This document shows, in pieces, positions 16,569 through 25,516 of a DNA stretch of 64,000 nt (position 1 is its first letter; each line of letters opens with the position of its first letter). The stretch is from JAFDZW01 sp035632315. GTDB lineage: Bacteria; Bacteroidota; Ignavibacteria; Palsa-1295. Position numbers and translations under genes: made by a program. Location: the NCBI GenBank assembly GCA_035632315.1, contig DASQGZ010000022.1, forward strand, positions 1 through 64,000, in the 5' to 3' direction. The notes beneath the pieces are model-generated. The model searched no databases, was not told the origin of the DNA, and was given only the letters and a program-made list of their open reading frames with translations.

Positions 16569-19500
16569 ATGATGATCCGCACAGTTCTTATTATACTCAT
16601 GATCGCCGTCTTTGCACAACTCACCGATGCACAGCCGCTCAAGCTTTCATATCCGTTCACGATCTCGAACTCGGATACTGCCGTTACCGGCAAACTGCCG
16701 ACAGAAACTCCGGCAAGCCCCATCACGTCTCGGCTGACGGCAATGAACGGGCATTTCTATATAAATGCCGCCGCCGACCATCCCATACGCGTGCGCCTCT
16801 TCGGAACAGAGCTTCTTTACACTGCACAATTTCTCGACAGCAAACATGCGGCGACTCTTGCCGCGCATTTACATAAGCTCGGCTTCAATGCGGTGCGCCT
16901 CTGGTACAACGACTATAATTACGGCTTGTGCTATACCGATACCAAGAGTTCATATAATGTGAATACCAGCGCGTTCTTAATCCTTGATACGCTGCTTGCG
17001 GCGTTGAAACAGCAGGGTATTTATGTATTTCTGACGCTGCACTCCGAACATTCGTTCTCGGCTGCCGACGGGATCATGCACTCCGACTCCGGCTTTGTAG
17101 CTCCGAACGGATGGTTCAAGCAATTCTATGATGCACGCACCGCAGAGTTGTATCGGCAATGGTCGAAGTCATTGCTCGGGCATACGAATGTCGTGACAAA
17201 GCTGCGCTATGCTGACGATCCGGTCATTGCCGGAATCGAAATTGATAATCAGGAATATAGTTTTTCGCTCGGGTGGCGGAATAATTATCTCAACTTCAAA
17301 GATTCGGCGAATATCTATCCGAACGGTTCTGCAACGATCACGTTCAGCGAGTCGCGCAAGCTTGATACGCTTTTCACTGATTATCTCATCAGAAAATACG
17401 GTAGTGAGAATGCAATTAATGCCGCGTATGCAGGTCCGATGCCGAGCAGTGCGAATTTGATCGAAGACGGAAGTTTTGAAGACATCGGTTCGACAGCATG
17501 GTCGTTCGCGGTCGCAAACGGAACAACGGGCGGCGTCGTGAATATTTCTCCGGGCATCGACTCGCAGTATTGTCTGCTGGTGCATATTAAAACGATCGGC
17601 GCAAATGCAGGATATGGCGACGCGGTACTGACCAACACATCACTGCGGTTGAAGCTTGACTCACTGTATGAGATAACATTTTGGGCTAGGATAAAATATA
17701 TTCCGTCGGCGCCCGTGCTCCGCGATACGCTCTATATGGTGATGTACGATCTGCCGAACTACGGCACGACGCTTGCACAATTTCAGCCGATCGACACATC
17801 GTGGAAACAATATTCGATGACCTTCCGCGGCATTGGCGACGATGCGCAGATCTTAAATTGCTTCCTCGGCAAACATCTCTGCGATGTCGAGCTCGACGGC
17901 TTCAGCGTTCATCGCAAGCAGGAGTTCGGTTTGTTCCCGTTCGAACATGCCGCCTCGAAAACAATCACGCGTGTGACGTTCGGTTCGACAAACCTTGTGC
18001 CGTACCAGCGGTATCGCGATCTGTTCTTGTTCTACGATTCCCTGCAGCAGGTCTATTACGCACAAACGGCGAAGTGCATTCGCGATACGGTCGGGACGAC
18101 GATGATGATCAATAATTACGAGGCATCCTATTGGGCAAGCTATCTCGACACATACGAGAACCGAACGAGCGATTACCTCGGCGGCGGCGGCAACTACGAC
18201 TATGCGTACACGCGTCCCGGCAAACCGTACGCAGATTCGACGTTCATCTGCATTAACCGATCGATGCTCGGCGATACCTACAATTATTTTCTCGGGACGA
18301 CCGAAGCGCTGCCGCTCGACGGAAAACCGTTCGTCAGTTCGAACTTCCTCACGCCGTATATAAATCAGCATAATCAGGAAGCGCTGCCGTTCTTGGCGGC
18401 GTATGGATCGTTGCACGATTGGGATGGAATTTTTATTTCATGGTTTGCCGAGTACGCTCAGGAGCTTGATACGAATCATACATTCACGACGGCTTTTTAT
18501 AGTCTGGCAGGTAATGCTGCGTTACAGGCATCGGCACCGGCAGCAAGCGATATGTTCCGTAATTTCAAGATCACTCCGTCAACGATCAATGTCACGGTCA
18601 CGCATACCGACGAAAATATGCTGCTGACGGGGATGGTAAATCGGTTCAGTACGCCCTATGGCGTTGACGGGTTTCTCGATCCCGGCATTGGCACGATGTT
18701 CAAACTGCGGCAGTCGTTCGGCGCAACGAAAGAAAAAATTTCAAGCGAGTATCCGTATAACCCGACAACGTCCGATACGGCGGTGAAAGTATCCGTCACG
18801 AACGAACTCACGTGGGATCAGAAAAAAGAGAACTTCACTGCGAACTCGCTGAAATATCAGGCGGCGATCGGATATTTTCTGCGCGACACAGTTGCATTAC
18901 ACGATGTCACATTCTCGCGGCAAGACGAGGGCACCGATGAGATCGCGCTCTCGCTTTCTTCGATAGATACATCCATGATCTCTGTCTCATCGGATTTACT
19001 TCTGACGATCGGCACACGCACGCAGAATACCGGCTGGATCTGGGATGCCGATTCGCTCGGCATCGGCAAGCATTGGGGGCACGAACCTGTTTTATTTAGC
19101 TCGCAGACGATCGAGTTTGCAATCGCGTGCGATTCTTCGCGGCTTGTGTTCACGCCGCTCGATTCGACAGGCGCGGCACACCGCTTGGCATTTGACGCCG
19201 TGAAATCTCCCGGCTCGAATGTGTTCAAGATCACCCTCGGCGGCGCAACGATGAGATCACCGTGGTATTGGGTCTCGCGCACGAACGCAGTGAATGCCGT
19301 GCGAAGCGGCACAGCAAATAATTCGTCGCTTGAAATTTTTCCAAATCCTGCGGCTGAAAGTACAACGCTCACGATCTCACTTATTGAAGCGGGGCGTGTT
19401 AAAATTTCCGTCTATGACGACCTCGGCAGACTCCGCGAACAAATACTTGACGGTGAATTCTCAGGTGGTGAACATAACATCCCGATCTCAACGGCAATGC

Positions 19501-19577
19501 TCGAAGCCGGACATTATATCGTCAAATGCGAAAGCGCGGCAAGTGCGATCGTACGGTCGCTGGAAGTAGTAAAGTAA
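16569..19577 (+). CDS. Large secreted glycoside-hydrolase-like protein (clan GH-A type) with carbohydrate-binding module and T9SS sorting domain
   Basis: A 1002-residue exported protein; the signal peptide ends near LTDAQ. Residues 55-300 or so form a TIM-barrel-like region: GFNAVRLWYNDYNYGL, YVFLTLHSEH, and VIAGIEIDNQEYSF, the place of the acid/base glutamate in clan GH-A. A second barrel part near residues 600-650 reads QEALPFLAAYGSLHDWDGIF. Between them, NLIEDGSFEDIGSTAWSF opens a CBM_4_9-like jelly-roll module. The C-terminus (LEIFPNPAAESTTLTISL onward) is a T9SS sorting domain. The likely role is extracellular polysaccharide degradation; the substrate cannot be read. It converges on the next gene with 7 bases between stops. 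Confidence 0.75.
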   Translation: MMIRTVLIILMIAVFAQLTDAQPLKLSYPFTISNSDTAVTGKLPTETPASPITSRLTAMNGHFYINAAADHPIRVRLFGTELLYTAQFLDSKHAATLAAHLHKLGFNAVRLWYNDYNYGLCYTDTKSSYNVNTSAFLILDTLLAALKQQGIYVFLTLHSEHSFSAADGIMHSDSGFVAPNGWFKQFYDARTAELYRQWSKSLLGHTNVVTKLRYADDPVIAGIEIDNQEYSFSLGWRNNYLNFKDSANIYPNGSATITFSESRKLDTLFTDYLIRKYGSENAINAAYAGPMPSSANLIEDGSFEDIGSTAWSFAVANGTTGGVVNISPGIDSQYCLLVHIKTIGANAGYGDAVLTNTSLRLKLDSLYEITFWARIKYIPSAPVLRDTLYMVMYDLPNYGTTLAQFQPIDTSWKQYSMTFRGIGDDAQILNCFLGKHLCDVELDGFSVHRKQEFGLFPFEHAASKTITRVTFGSTNLVPYQRYRDLFLFYDSLQQVYYAQTAKCIRDTVGTTMMINNYEASYWASYLDTYENRTSDYLGGGGNYDYAYTRPGKPYADSTFICINRSMLGDTYNYFLGTTEALPLDGKPFVSSNFLTPYINQHNQEALPFLAAYGSLHDWDGIFISWFAEYAQELDTNHTFTTAFYSLAGNAALQASAPAASDMFRNFKITPSTINVTVTHTDENMLLTGMVNRFSTPYGVDGFLDPGIGTMFKLRQSFGATKEKISSEYPYNPTTSDTAVKVSVTNELTWDQKKENFTANSLKYQAAIGYFLRDTVALHDVTFSRQDEGTDEIALSLSSIDTSMISVSSDLLLTIGTRTQNTGWIWDADSLGIGKHWGHEPVLFSSQTIEFAIACDSSRLVFTPLDSTGAAHRLAFDAVKSPGSNVFKITLGGATMRSPWYWVSRTNAVNAVRSGTANNSSLEIFPNPAAESTTLTISLIEAGRVKISVYDDLGRLREQILDGEFSGGEHNIPISTAMLEAGHYIVKCESAASAIVRSLEVVK

Positions 19578-19584
19578 AAAAAAA

Positions 19585-20529
19585 TTACCATCCACCATTC
19601 GTCGTACGCAGGATCGTCCCATTAGCGCCGACGGCAGTGATGGTTTTCGCGTCTATTTGGCATACGCTGTTGAGATGAGTTTGGACAGGTGATTGCTGAG
19701 TTTTCCAGTGTGCGCCGCCGTCGTCAGTCCTGATAATTGTTCCGTTCGTACCGACTGCCGTCCCGTGCTGTTCGTCGGAGAAAGAAATATCGAGCAGGGT
19801 CAGTTTTGTCGGCATTTCCATACACTTCCAATGCGTGCCGCCATCAAGGGAGCGCACCATCGTCCCGTGATCGCCGACGGCATAAATAATATTTTTATTT
19901 TTTCCGGTAATACAAATGCCGTAAAGCGAATCCGTCGTTTCGCTCGGGAGCGATTCCCACGTCTTGCCTTCGTTAATGGTGCGAATGACAACACCAAGTT
20001 CGCCGACAGCATACGCTGTTTTCTCATTTGCGGCGACAACTTTGTTCAGAAATACATTTGACGGTGAATGCTGCTCGGTCCAGTTTTTCCCACCGTTGAC
20101 GGTATGAATGATCGTGCCGTACCAACCGACGATCCATCCGTGTAGCGAATCGACGAAGCACGAAGATTTCAGCGGCATTACTTTCGACGGAGCTTCTTGT
20201 TTCGTCCAGTGTGCGCCGCCATCGGTTGTGCGCAGAATCGTCCCGTCGCGCCCGGCAACCATCGAGCAATATGCGTCGATGACAGAAATTGAGTAGAGTT
20301 TGTAGGCGGTCGGTATTTGCTGTTCGGTCCAATTCGCGCCGCCGTCGCTGGTAAAAAGTATTTCAGCCTGTCCGCAGGCATAGCCGACATTGTAATTGAG
20401 AAAATCGACCGAGTACAAATGCCTCAATGAAGGAGGAAGCTCGATCTGCCATCCGTGCTGCTGCGAAAATGATCGGAGTGGAAGGACGATGATCGCAGCT
20501 ATGAATAGGATAATTCTATAGCTTTTCAT
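19585..20529 (-). CDS. Ycf48-like (YCF48-related) beta-propeller secreted protein
   Basis: About 314 residues starting at MKSYRIILF (20529); the longer frame to 20571 adds a non-signal lead. After the signal peptide, seven repeats of about 42 residues each carry a pattern like GTILRTTDGGAHWTKQ or GTMVRSLDGGTHWKCM. This is the Asp-box/Ycf48 propeller; in plants and cyanobacteria Ycf48 assists photosystem II assembly, but in heterotrophs such proteins are simply exported propellers. There is no sorting domain at the C-terminus, unlike its neighbours. Confidence 0.8.
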   Translation of the reverse strand: MKSYRIILFIAAIIVLPLRSFSQQHGWQIELPPSLRHLYSVDFLNYNVGYACGQAEILFTSDGGANWTEQQIPTAYKLYSISVIDAYCSMVAGRDGTILRTTDGGAHWTKQEAPSKVMPLKSSCFVDSLHGWIVGWYGTIIHTVNGGKNWTEQHSPSNVFLNKVVAANEKTAYAVGELGVVIRTINEGKTWESLPSETTDSLYGICITGKNKNIIYAVGDHGTMVRSLDGGTHWKCMEMPTKLTLLDISFSDEQHGTAVGTNGTIIRTDDGGAHWKTQQSPVQTHLNSVCQIDAKTITAVGANGTILRTTNGGW

Positions 20530-20604
20530 TTTATAATAATTTATTGTCATTCCTGAGGATGGAGCAGGCATGACTTCACAACGATACAGACAACATAGAA
20601 ACGA

Positions 20605-21660
20605 TCATCCGAATTTCATCGCATTTCTAACTTCACTCATTGTTTTTTCGGCTTCGGTGTGCGCTTGTTCTTCGCCGCGTTCGAGTGTAAGCATGATCTG
20701 TTCCGGTTTTGCCGCAAGCTCGGCGCGCTTTTCGCGCCCGGGTGCGAGCGCCTCGTTTATTTTTTCCGTAATTCTTTTTTTGCAGTCAACACAGCCAAGT
20801 GCACCGGTCGTGCAGCCTGCATAAATTTCTTTTGTCTCGGCCGGATTCCATTTCTCGTGATAGGTATAAACGAGACACACTTCCGGCCGCCCCGGGTCGC
20901 CTTTACGGACTTTCAGCGGATCGGTCACTGCCGATTTCATTTTTACCCATGTTTCATCGGGCGTGTCTGAAAGCAAGATCGTATTGCCGACCGATTTCGA
21001 CATTCGCTTCCCGTCGGTACCGGGCAAACGAGGATGTGTCGAAACAAACGCCTTCGGAACGGGGAAAACATTGCCATAAAGATAATTGAAATCGCGTGCG
21101 AACTCGCGCGTGATCTCAACGTGCGGTATCTGGTCTTCGCCGACGGGCACAAGCTCGCCGCGATAGAGCAGTATATCCGCCGCTTGCAGAACTGGATATC
21201 CGAGATGCCCGTAGGTCAGTCCTTCGCCGATGCCGAGATCGCGAACTTGTTCTTTGACTGCCGGATTTCGTTCGAGCCGAGCTTTGGTCACGAGCATCGA
21301 AAAAATAAGAAACAGCTCGGCGTGTTCTTTCACTTTCGATTGACGAAAGATCGGCGAGCGGTTCGGGTCGATGCCGAAGGCGATCCAGTCGGCAGCCATT
21401 TCGACGGAGTTCTCGGTGATCTTCGAGCTGTCGCGGCTCGTCGTCAGGACGTGATAATCGGCGATAAGATGAAAATTCTGAGCTTTATCCTGCAATGCGA
21501 CCCAGGATTCGAGCGCGCCGGCAAGATGGCCGAGATGAAGCTTGCCGGTCGGCCGCATTCCTGAAAGAATGCGCGGCCGCTTGCCTTTGTACAGCGCTTC
21601 GAATTCTTCGGCGCGAATGAACGCGCCTTCGTGCTGCAGATTTTCCGATACGTCGGGCAT
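20605..21660 (-). CDS. trpS: Tryptophan-tRNA ligase
   Basis: Class I aminoacyl-tRNA synthetase charging tRNA(Trp). The HIGH-like motif is PTGKLHLGHLAG, with the KMSKS motif in GKRMSKSVGNT and the tryptophan pocket around GYPVLQAADILLY. At 351 residues it is the usual length. The start at 21660 (MPDVSENLQHEG) leaves about 30 residues before the Rossmann fold. A CxxC-like pair (CTTGALGCVDCKK) lies near residue 285. Its neighbours are unrelated. Confidence 0.96.
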   Translation of the reverse strand: MPDVSENLQHEGAFIRAEEFEALYKGKRPRILSGMRPTGKLHLGHLAGALESWVALQDKAQNFHLIADYHVLTTSRDSSKITENSVEMAADWIAFGIDPNRSPIFRQSKVKEHAELFLIFSMLVTKARLERNPAVKEQVRDLGIGEGLTYGHLGYPVLQAADILLYRGELVPVGEDQIPHVEITREFARDFNYLYGNVFPVPKAFVSTHPRLPGTDGKRMSKSVGNTILLSDTPDETWVKMKSAVTDPLKVRKGDPGRPEVCLVYTYHEKWNPAETKEIYAGCTTGALGCVDCKKRITEKINEALAPGREKRAELAAKPEQIMLTLERGEEQAHTEAEKTMSEVRNAMKFG

Positions 21661-21770
21661 GAGAATATGATAGTAATTGCAGTAGTATAATACGGCGAAG
21701 TACGGTCGGGTTCCGTAGCACGTTGTAATTTACAGCGATGATAGACTGCCGAAGTAGATATATAAAAAAA

Positions 21771-21792
21771 CAGGCGGCAATCATGCCGCCTG
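21771..21792 (-). terminator. Intrinsic terminator for the 21839-22699 gene
   Basis: A 9-bp perfect stem, CAGGCGGCA with TGCCGCCTG, has a four-base loop and, read on the minus strand, is followed by seven Ts. It sits about 46 bases past the minus-strand stop at 21839. Confidence 0.85.
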
Positions 21793-21838
21793 CTGTTGTA
21801 CCCCGTGAGCGTTGCGAGATACAGTTTATTTAGTTATT

Positions 21839-22699
21839 TTATTCAGGGACTCGCAGCGCTCTGATCGCCCGCCTGATCAGTTCGTCGATCGCGGAATGAT
21901 TATCCGGATCGCGCGGGTCGAACGGTTTTGCTCCCGGCCGCCCGAAGGCGATCTTCGGATCGAAGACGAGCGTCAGGTTATAGCTTTTCGAGGAATCGAA
22001 TGTTGCGCCGGAATCGATCGCTACCTCGACATTTGCCGAGAGCGACGATTTATAGCTGAACGGATATTTCTTGCCGCCGACGAACGAATACCCGTCGATG
22101 ATCACGGTGTAATGTCCGCCATTAACGAAATCGCCAAAGAGCGGATCGTTGAGCAAGGCCGTGTCTTCGTTCTCGTTGAGCTTATGAATTTCGAATTTGA
22201 TCCGGTCGTATGTTCCGGGCGGGATCGTCACTTCGGAAATGACCTTCTCTCCGGAAGAATCGAACTCAGCTACGAACGGCCCGACCTTGATGTCGCCTTC
22301 GCCTTCGTCGGCATCACTTTCATGGTCGCCTTTATCTTTATCGCGGTCCATGTCGTGATCTCGGTTATGCGCTGTATCATCGACATCGGCGGAGTCGGCC
22401 GTTCCGACGCGATGCAGCTTGAGATCTTTCAGGACGATGCGCGCGCGAGTCACAAGAACCGAATCGGCAGTCGAATGAACAGCCGATGCGATCGCGAATG
22501 ACTTGCCGCCGAACGTATTATCCTGTGTCACAGCTGCGGCAGGCATAGCAGTTTTTGCAACGACCATCGCATTGCCGCCCGAACTGTTCGGGCTGACGCT
22601 GTTCTGCGCGCAGCCAGTGAAATAGATAATGCACACTCCGAGGGATAGAACCGAACCGATACGTCTGGCCAATGGAACGACCAGTTGTTGCTTCTTCAT
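21839..22699 (-). CDS. Lipoprotein, DUF4382-like, with Asp/His-rich linker
   Basis: About 286 residues from MKKQQLVVPL (22699). The lipobox is IIYFTGC. After a Ser/Asn-rich stretch comes VTRARIVLKDLKLHRVG, then an Asp/His/Lys-rich run (HNRDHDMDRDKDKGDHE), then GPFVAEFDSSGEKVISEV and IPPGTYDRIKFEIHKL. The last part resembles DUF4382-type lipoproteins, in which a fasciclin-like beta sandwich carries an I-PAGxYxxI motif. The acidic run suggests divalent cation binding; this is inference. A clear terminator follows. Confidence 0.6.
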   Translation of the reverse strand: MKKQQLVVPLARRIGSVLSLGVCIIYFTGCAQNSVSPNSSGGNAMVVAKTAMPAAAVTQDNTFGGKSFAIASAVHSTADSVLVTRARIVLKDLKLHRVGTADSADVDDTAHNRDHDMDRDKDKGDHESDADEGEGDIKVGPFVAEFDSSGEKVISEVTIPPGTYDRIKFEIHKLNENEDTALLNDPLFGDFVNGGHYTVIIDGYSFVGGKKYPFSYKSSLSANVEVAIDSGATFDSSKSYNLTLVFDPKIAFGRPGAKPFDPRDPDNHSAIDELIRRAIRALRVPE

Positions 22700-22985
22700 A
22701 ATTTTCAATATTAAATGAATACAAGCGGGGAGCATATTTCCCGTGGGAGCCACTGTGTACAATAGTCTTAACAGCTACAAAGATTATGCCAGACGGGCAA
22801 GGTGCGTTAAGATGTGATAAGTAAATTGCTTACGCATTGTTCGTTCTTGTCTTTCGGGCATACGTGTCCTTATAAAGAACGGTCTGCACATTAGTATTTG
22901 CGACATATATGCAACGCAGCGACTTACAAAATGCAATAATAAATCCCATTGAGACATTTTCCCGTTTTTTGTGTTATTGCATTTG
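22700..22985. other. Divergent intergenic region (286 bp) without a gene
   Basis: This separates a minus-strand lipoprotein gene from clpS. It is AT-rich towards clpS and must hold two divergent promoters, but no sequence fits TAnnTTTG with a -33 element convincingly. No RNA gene is seen. Confidence 0.5.
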
Positions 22986-23330
22986 ATGAAGAATTCGATT
23001 GTCACTGATCTTGCGGCTATCCTATGGAACGGCTCATCCGAGCCGCTACGCGGGGACACCCTTACCGAATCGTGGATGGATAATGATATTGTCACCACGA
23101 TCGAGATCCCGCTCAGAGTGGTTCTATTTAACGACAACTTTCATACGTTTGACGAGGTCATCTCGCAGATATGCAAAGCGACCGGCACCTCGAAGGATCG
23201 TGCCGAAGCCAATGCGTGGGAAGTACATACCAAAGGCAAGTCCGTCGTCTATGACGGAGATATGGGCGAGTGCCTGCGCGTGAGCTCAGTCCTCGAAGAG
23301 ATCGCGCTCCATACGCAGATCCTGAGTTAA
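22986..23330 (+). CDS. clpS: ClpS-family adaptor protein
   Basis: A 114-residue protein from ATG 22986 (MKNSIVTDLA). The core RVVLFNDNFHTFDEVISQI is the ClpS signature, where the N-D-x-H/F-T-x-x-x-V motif binds N-terminal destabilising residues. AEANAWEVHTKGKSVVYDG corresponds to the conserved helix and the A-x-x-V-H-xx-G-x-A-x-V strand. ClpS delivers N-degron substrates to ClpAP. The 45-residue lead before the core is longer than the usual extension and rich in acidic residues. No clpA is nearby. A strong palindrome follows the stop. Confidence 0.85.
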   Translation: MKNSIVTDLAAILWNGSSEPLRGDTLTESWMDNDIVTTIEIPLRVVLFNDNFHTFDEVISQICKATGTSKDRAEANAWEVHTKGKSVVYDGDMGECLRVSSVLEEIALHTQILS

Positions 23331-23354
23331 CCTTTTTTTTATTTTTTTAAAAAA

Positions 23355-23405
23355 GTAGAGCCAGCTTCAGCCGGCTCATTAAACTCCGGCTGAAGCTGGA
23401 GCTAC
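23355..23405. repeat. Long hairpin / palindromic repeat between convergent genes
   Basis: 20-base arms, GTAGAGCCAGCTTCAGCCGG and CCGGCTGAAGCTGGAGCTAC, pair with two mismatches around an 11-base loop. Poly-T and poly-A runs stand to the left and AT-rich sequence to the right. It can serve as a bidirectional terminator for clpS and the CAP-protein gene, but the length and near-perfection also fit a mobile palindromic repeat. Confidence 0.75.
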
Positions 23406-23420
23406 TCAAATAATTATTTT

Positions 23421-25364
23421 TTATTTCACGATCATGATGCGTCCTGTTCTCATCTGAGAGCCGATCGTGAGTTCGTACGGATAGACACCCGGAGATCTCT
23501 TACTTGCATCCCAGAGCAGATCGTAGGTATTCGGAGCCGACGTACCGAGATCGAATCGCTTTATTTCTTTGCCGGTAATATCAAATATCTTCAGCGATAC
23601 GTCGTTTGTGTTTGCAAGCGAAAATCTGATATGGGTTTCTCCGTTCGACGGATTCGGCGAAATGGTGATATCGGACGAAAGCGATGGCGACACTGCAACA
23701 CCCGATGCTGCTGTCGAGAAACTCCAGGTCGGGCTTGCGGCTCCGATGCCGTTGTCATTTTGCGGACGCACGCGCCAGTAATATGTCGTTGACGGATCGA
23801 ACAATGCAACAGAGAGAAAATCTGTCGTGTCGTTACTGTTATCGCTCGTGACAATATTCGTGAGATTCTTATCTTTTGCGACATCGATCAAATAGCTTAA
23901 CGCTCCTTTCGACGTTGTATAAAGCAGGGTGATGCTCGAATCAACGATGGTCGCGCCATTCTTCGGAAAGACAAGCGTTACAGGGTTCGGCGGCAAGGCG
24001 ACGGAGAATGTTTCGATCAGTGAGTATTGCCCCCAGCCTTTATCGTTCTTCGCAGCGGCGCGCCAATAATACTTTGTCGTATCTTTTACGCCGACGAATG
24101 TTCTCATTGTCGTCGAAAGCGTCGAATCGTTGAGCACGAGCTTCTTCATCAGTGTGTCGGTCGCGCATTGGATGCGATACTTCGTTGCGCCGGCGACGCT
24201 ATTCCATACGAAAAATGCAGTATCGGTATTAATGAGTGTATCGGCGATCGGCGTGATGAGAGTCGGTTGATACGGGAACCCGGTGTAATCTTTGATGAAA
24301 TCTACTTTTACATTATCGGAGCCGACCGAGACCTGCTTTGTGATCGGCGCGCTGAGTCCGCCGCCCGATGCAGTGACCGTCACATTACCCGGGGCGTCGA
24401 TCGGAATCGCATAGCCGCCCGACGTTGACGTTACAGCAGAATACGATGCGCCCGTGACCGTGATCGTCACGCCTGCCAACCCTTCACCGGCATCATAGAA
24501 CAGGTTATGGTTCTGATCGTCATAGACGACGCCGAGAACATAGTTCTGTGTACCTTCGATGTAATCTTCGGTTGTAATGACCGGTCCGACATCGCCGCCT
24601 CCGCCGCCGCTTCCGGTGCCATCGATCATTCCGATACCGATCTCGGTAAATATCGAGCCCGTGTAATTAATAGTATTTTGTCTGTGGCCGAGGACTCCGA
24701 CATTATTCGGACCCCAGTCAATTTCAAACGACTCATTGATCTCAAGAGGTCTATGACCGTAAGCATCGACATTTTCTCCGGAGGCAAACGCACCAAAACC
24801 TGCGGCATCCATCCGCTGAGGAAATGTTGTCCCGTCATAATTAGTATGCCCCTGATAATTATAAGTGAGCATATCCTGGCTATGTCCACGCGCAGCCGTG
24901 ATGAGGTTCTTATTAAAAGCAAGCGGCGGACGAGCCGGATATGTTGCAAAATCAGCTTTCACTTGTGCGCGTGTTTCGGCAGCGCCTTGACCGATCCAAT
25001 AATCCCATCCGGAAGATACGTCGGGGTCAGTCGTGTTAAACAGGCGGATGCCTTCGGAATCAGGGTTTGCACGTGCACGGTTGATACATTCTAATAGCAT
25101 CTGCTCGTCAGGTGTCGGATCGCCCGAGTCATAATTGCCAAGAACTTGCTGCGGTTTTGCATTACTTTTTACGCCGGTCGAGCGCTCGACATTCAATGTT
25201 AAAGGATGATGTACGGGTGGATAATGGGCGTTCGAAGCGGGCGTCACTGCCGCCGGCAACGCAGGGTGAACACCTACTTGAGCAAACGATGATCGCCCCG
25301 CAAAAAAATAAGCAACGCCGATGATCGCAAGCGTCGCAAAACGTAAGGAGATGGATGTCCGCAT
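23421..25364 (-). CDS. Secreted CAP/SCP-domain protein with fibronectin-like repeats and T9SS sorting domain
   Basis: About 647 residues from MRTSISLRFA (25364) with a signal peptide ending SSFAQ. Residues 75-240 or so form a CAP domain: EQMLLECINRARANP, LAFNKNLITAARGHSQDML, QGHTNYDGTTFPQRM, GENV and GHRQN, with the histidines and glutamate of the CAP cavity. Then comes a carboxypeptidase-like Ig module (GVVYDDQNHNLFYDAGEGL), two fibronectin III-like domains (FVWNSVAGATKYRIQCA, TTYYWRVRPQNDNGIG) and a T9SS sorting domain (ISPNPSNGETHIRFSL). CAP proteins bind lipids or act as proteases in some families; the activity here is unknown. Confidence 0.85.
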   Translation of the reverse strand: MRTSISLRFATLAIIGVAYFFAGRSSFAQVGVHPALPAAVTPASNAHYPPVHHPLTLNVERSTGVKSNAKPQQVLGNYDSGDPTPDEQMLLECINRARANPDSEGIRLFNTTDPDVSSGWDYWIGQGAAETRAQVKADFATYPARPPLAFNKNLITAARGHSQDMLTYNYQGHTNYDGTTFPQRMDAAGFGAFASGENVDAYGHRPLEINESFEIDWGPNNVGVLGHRQNTINYTGSIFTEIGIGMIDGTGSGGGGGDVGPVITTEDYIEGTQNYVLGVVYDDQNHNLFYDAGEGLAGVTITVTGASYSAVTSTSGGYAIPIDAPGNVTVTASGGGLSAPITKQVSVGSDNVKVDFIKDYTGFPYQPTLITPIADTLINTDTAFFVWNSVAGATKYRIQCATDTLMKKLVLNDSTLSTTMRTFVGVKDTTKYYWRAAAKNDKGWGQYSLIETFSVALPPNPVTLVFPKNGATIVDSSITLLYTTSKGALSYLIDVAKDKNLTNIVTSDNSNDTTDFLSVALFDPSTTYYWRVRPQNDNGIGAASPTWSFSTAASGVAVSPSLSSDITISPNPSNGETHIRFSLANTNDVSLKIFDITGKEIKRFDLGTSAPNTYDLLWDASKRSPGVYPYELTIGSQMRTGRIMIVK

Positions 25365-25417
25365 ATTTAATGATAAATGATTACAACTCATTGCCGTTGT
25401 GGCTAACCTCATTGATA

Positions 25418-25425
25418 CAAAAATA
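25418..25425 (-). promoter_or_regulatory. Candidate -7 element for the CAP-protein gene
   Basis: On the minus strand TATTTTTG fits TAnnTTTG, about 54 bases before the ATG at 25364. A TTG lies upstream but at a spacing (14 bases) shorter than the usual 17-23, so the match is partial. Confidence 0.35.
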
Positions 25426-25516
25426 TGTAAAATTTAATTCAATTTCCGGTGTCTTCCGAGCAACGTTTCATGTAAATTTTGTTTTATAACGATTCTGTTG
25501 ATAGCAGCTATACCGA

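Noticed and set aside
16569..19577. Sialidase or peptidase assignment for the 1002-residue protein
   Set aside because: No Asp-boxes or protease motifs; the barrel strands and the IEIDNQEYSF motif fit a clan GH-A type enzyme better.
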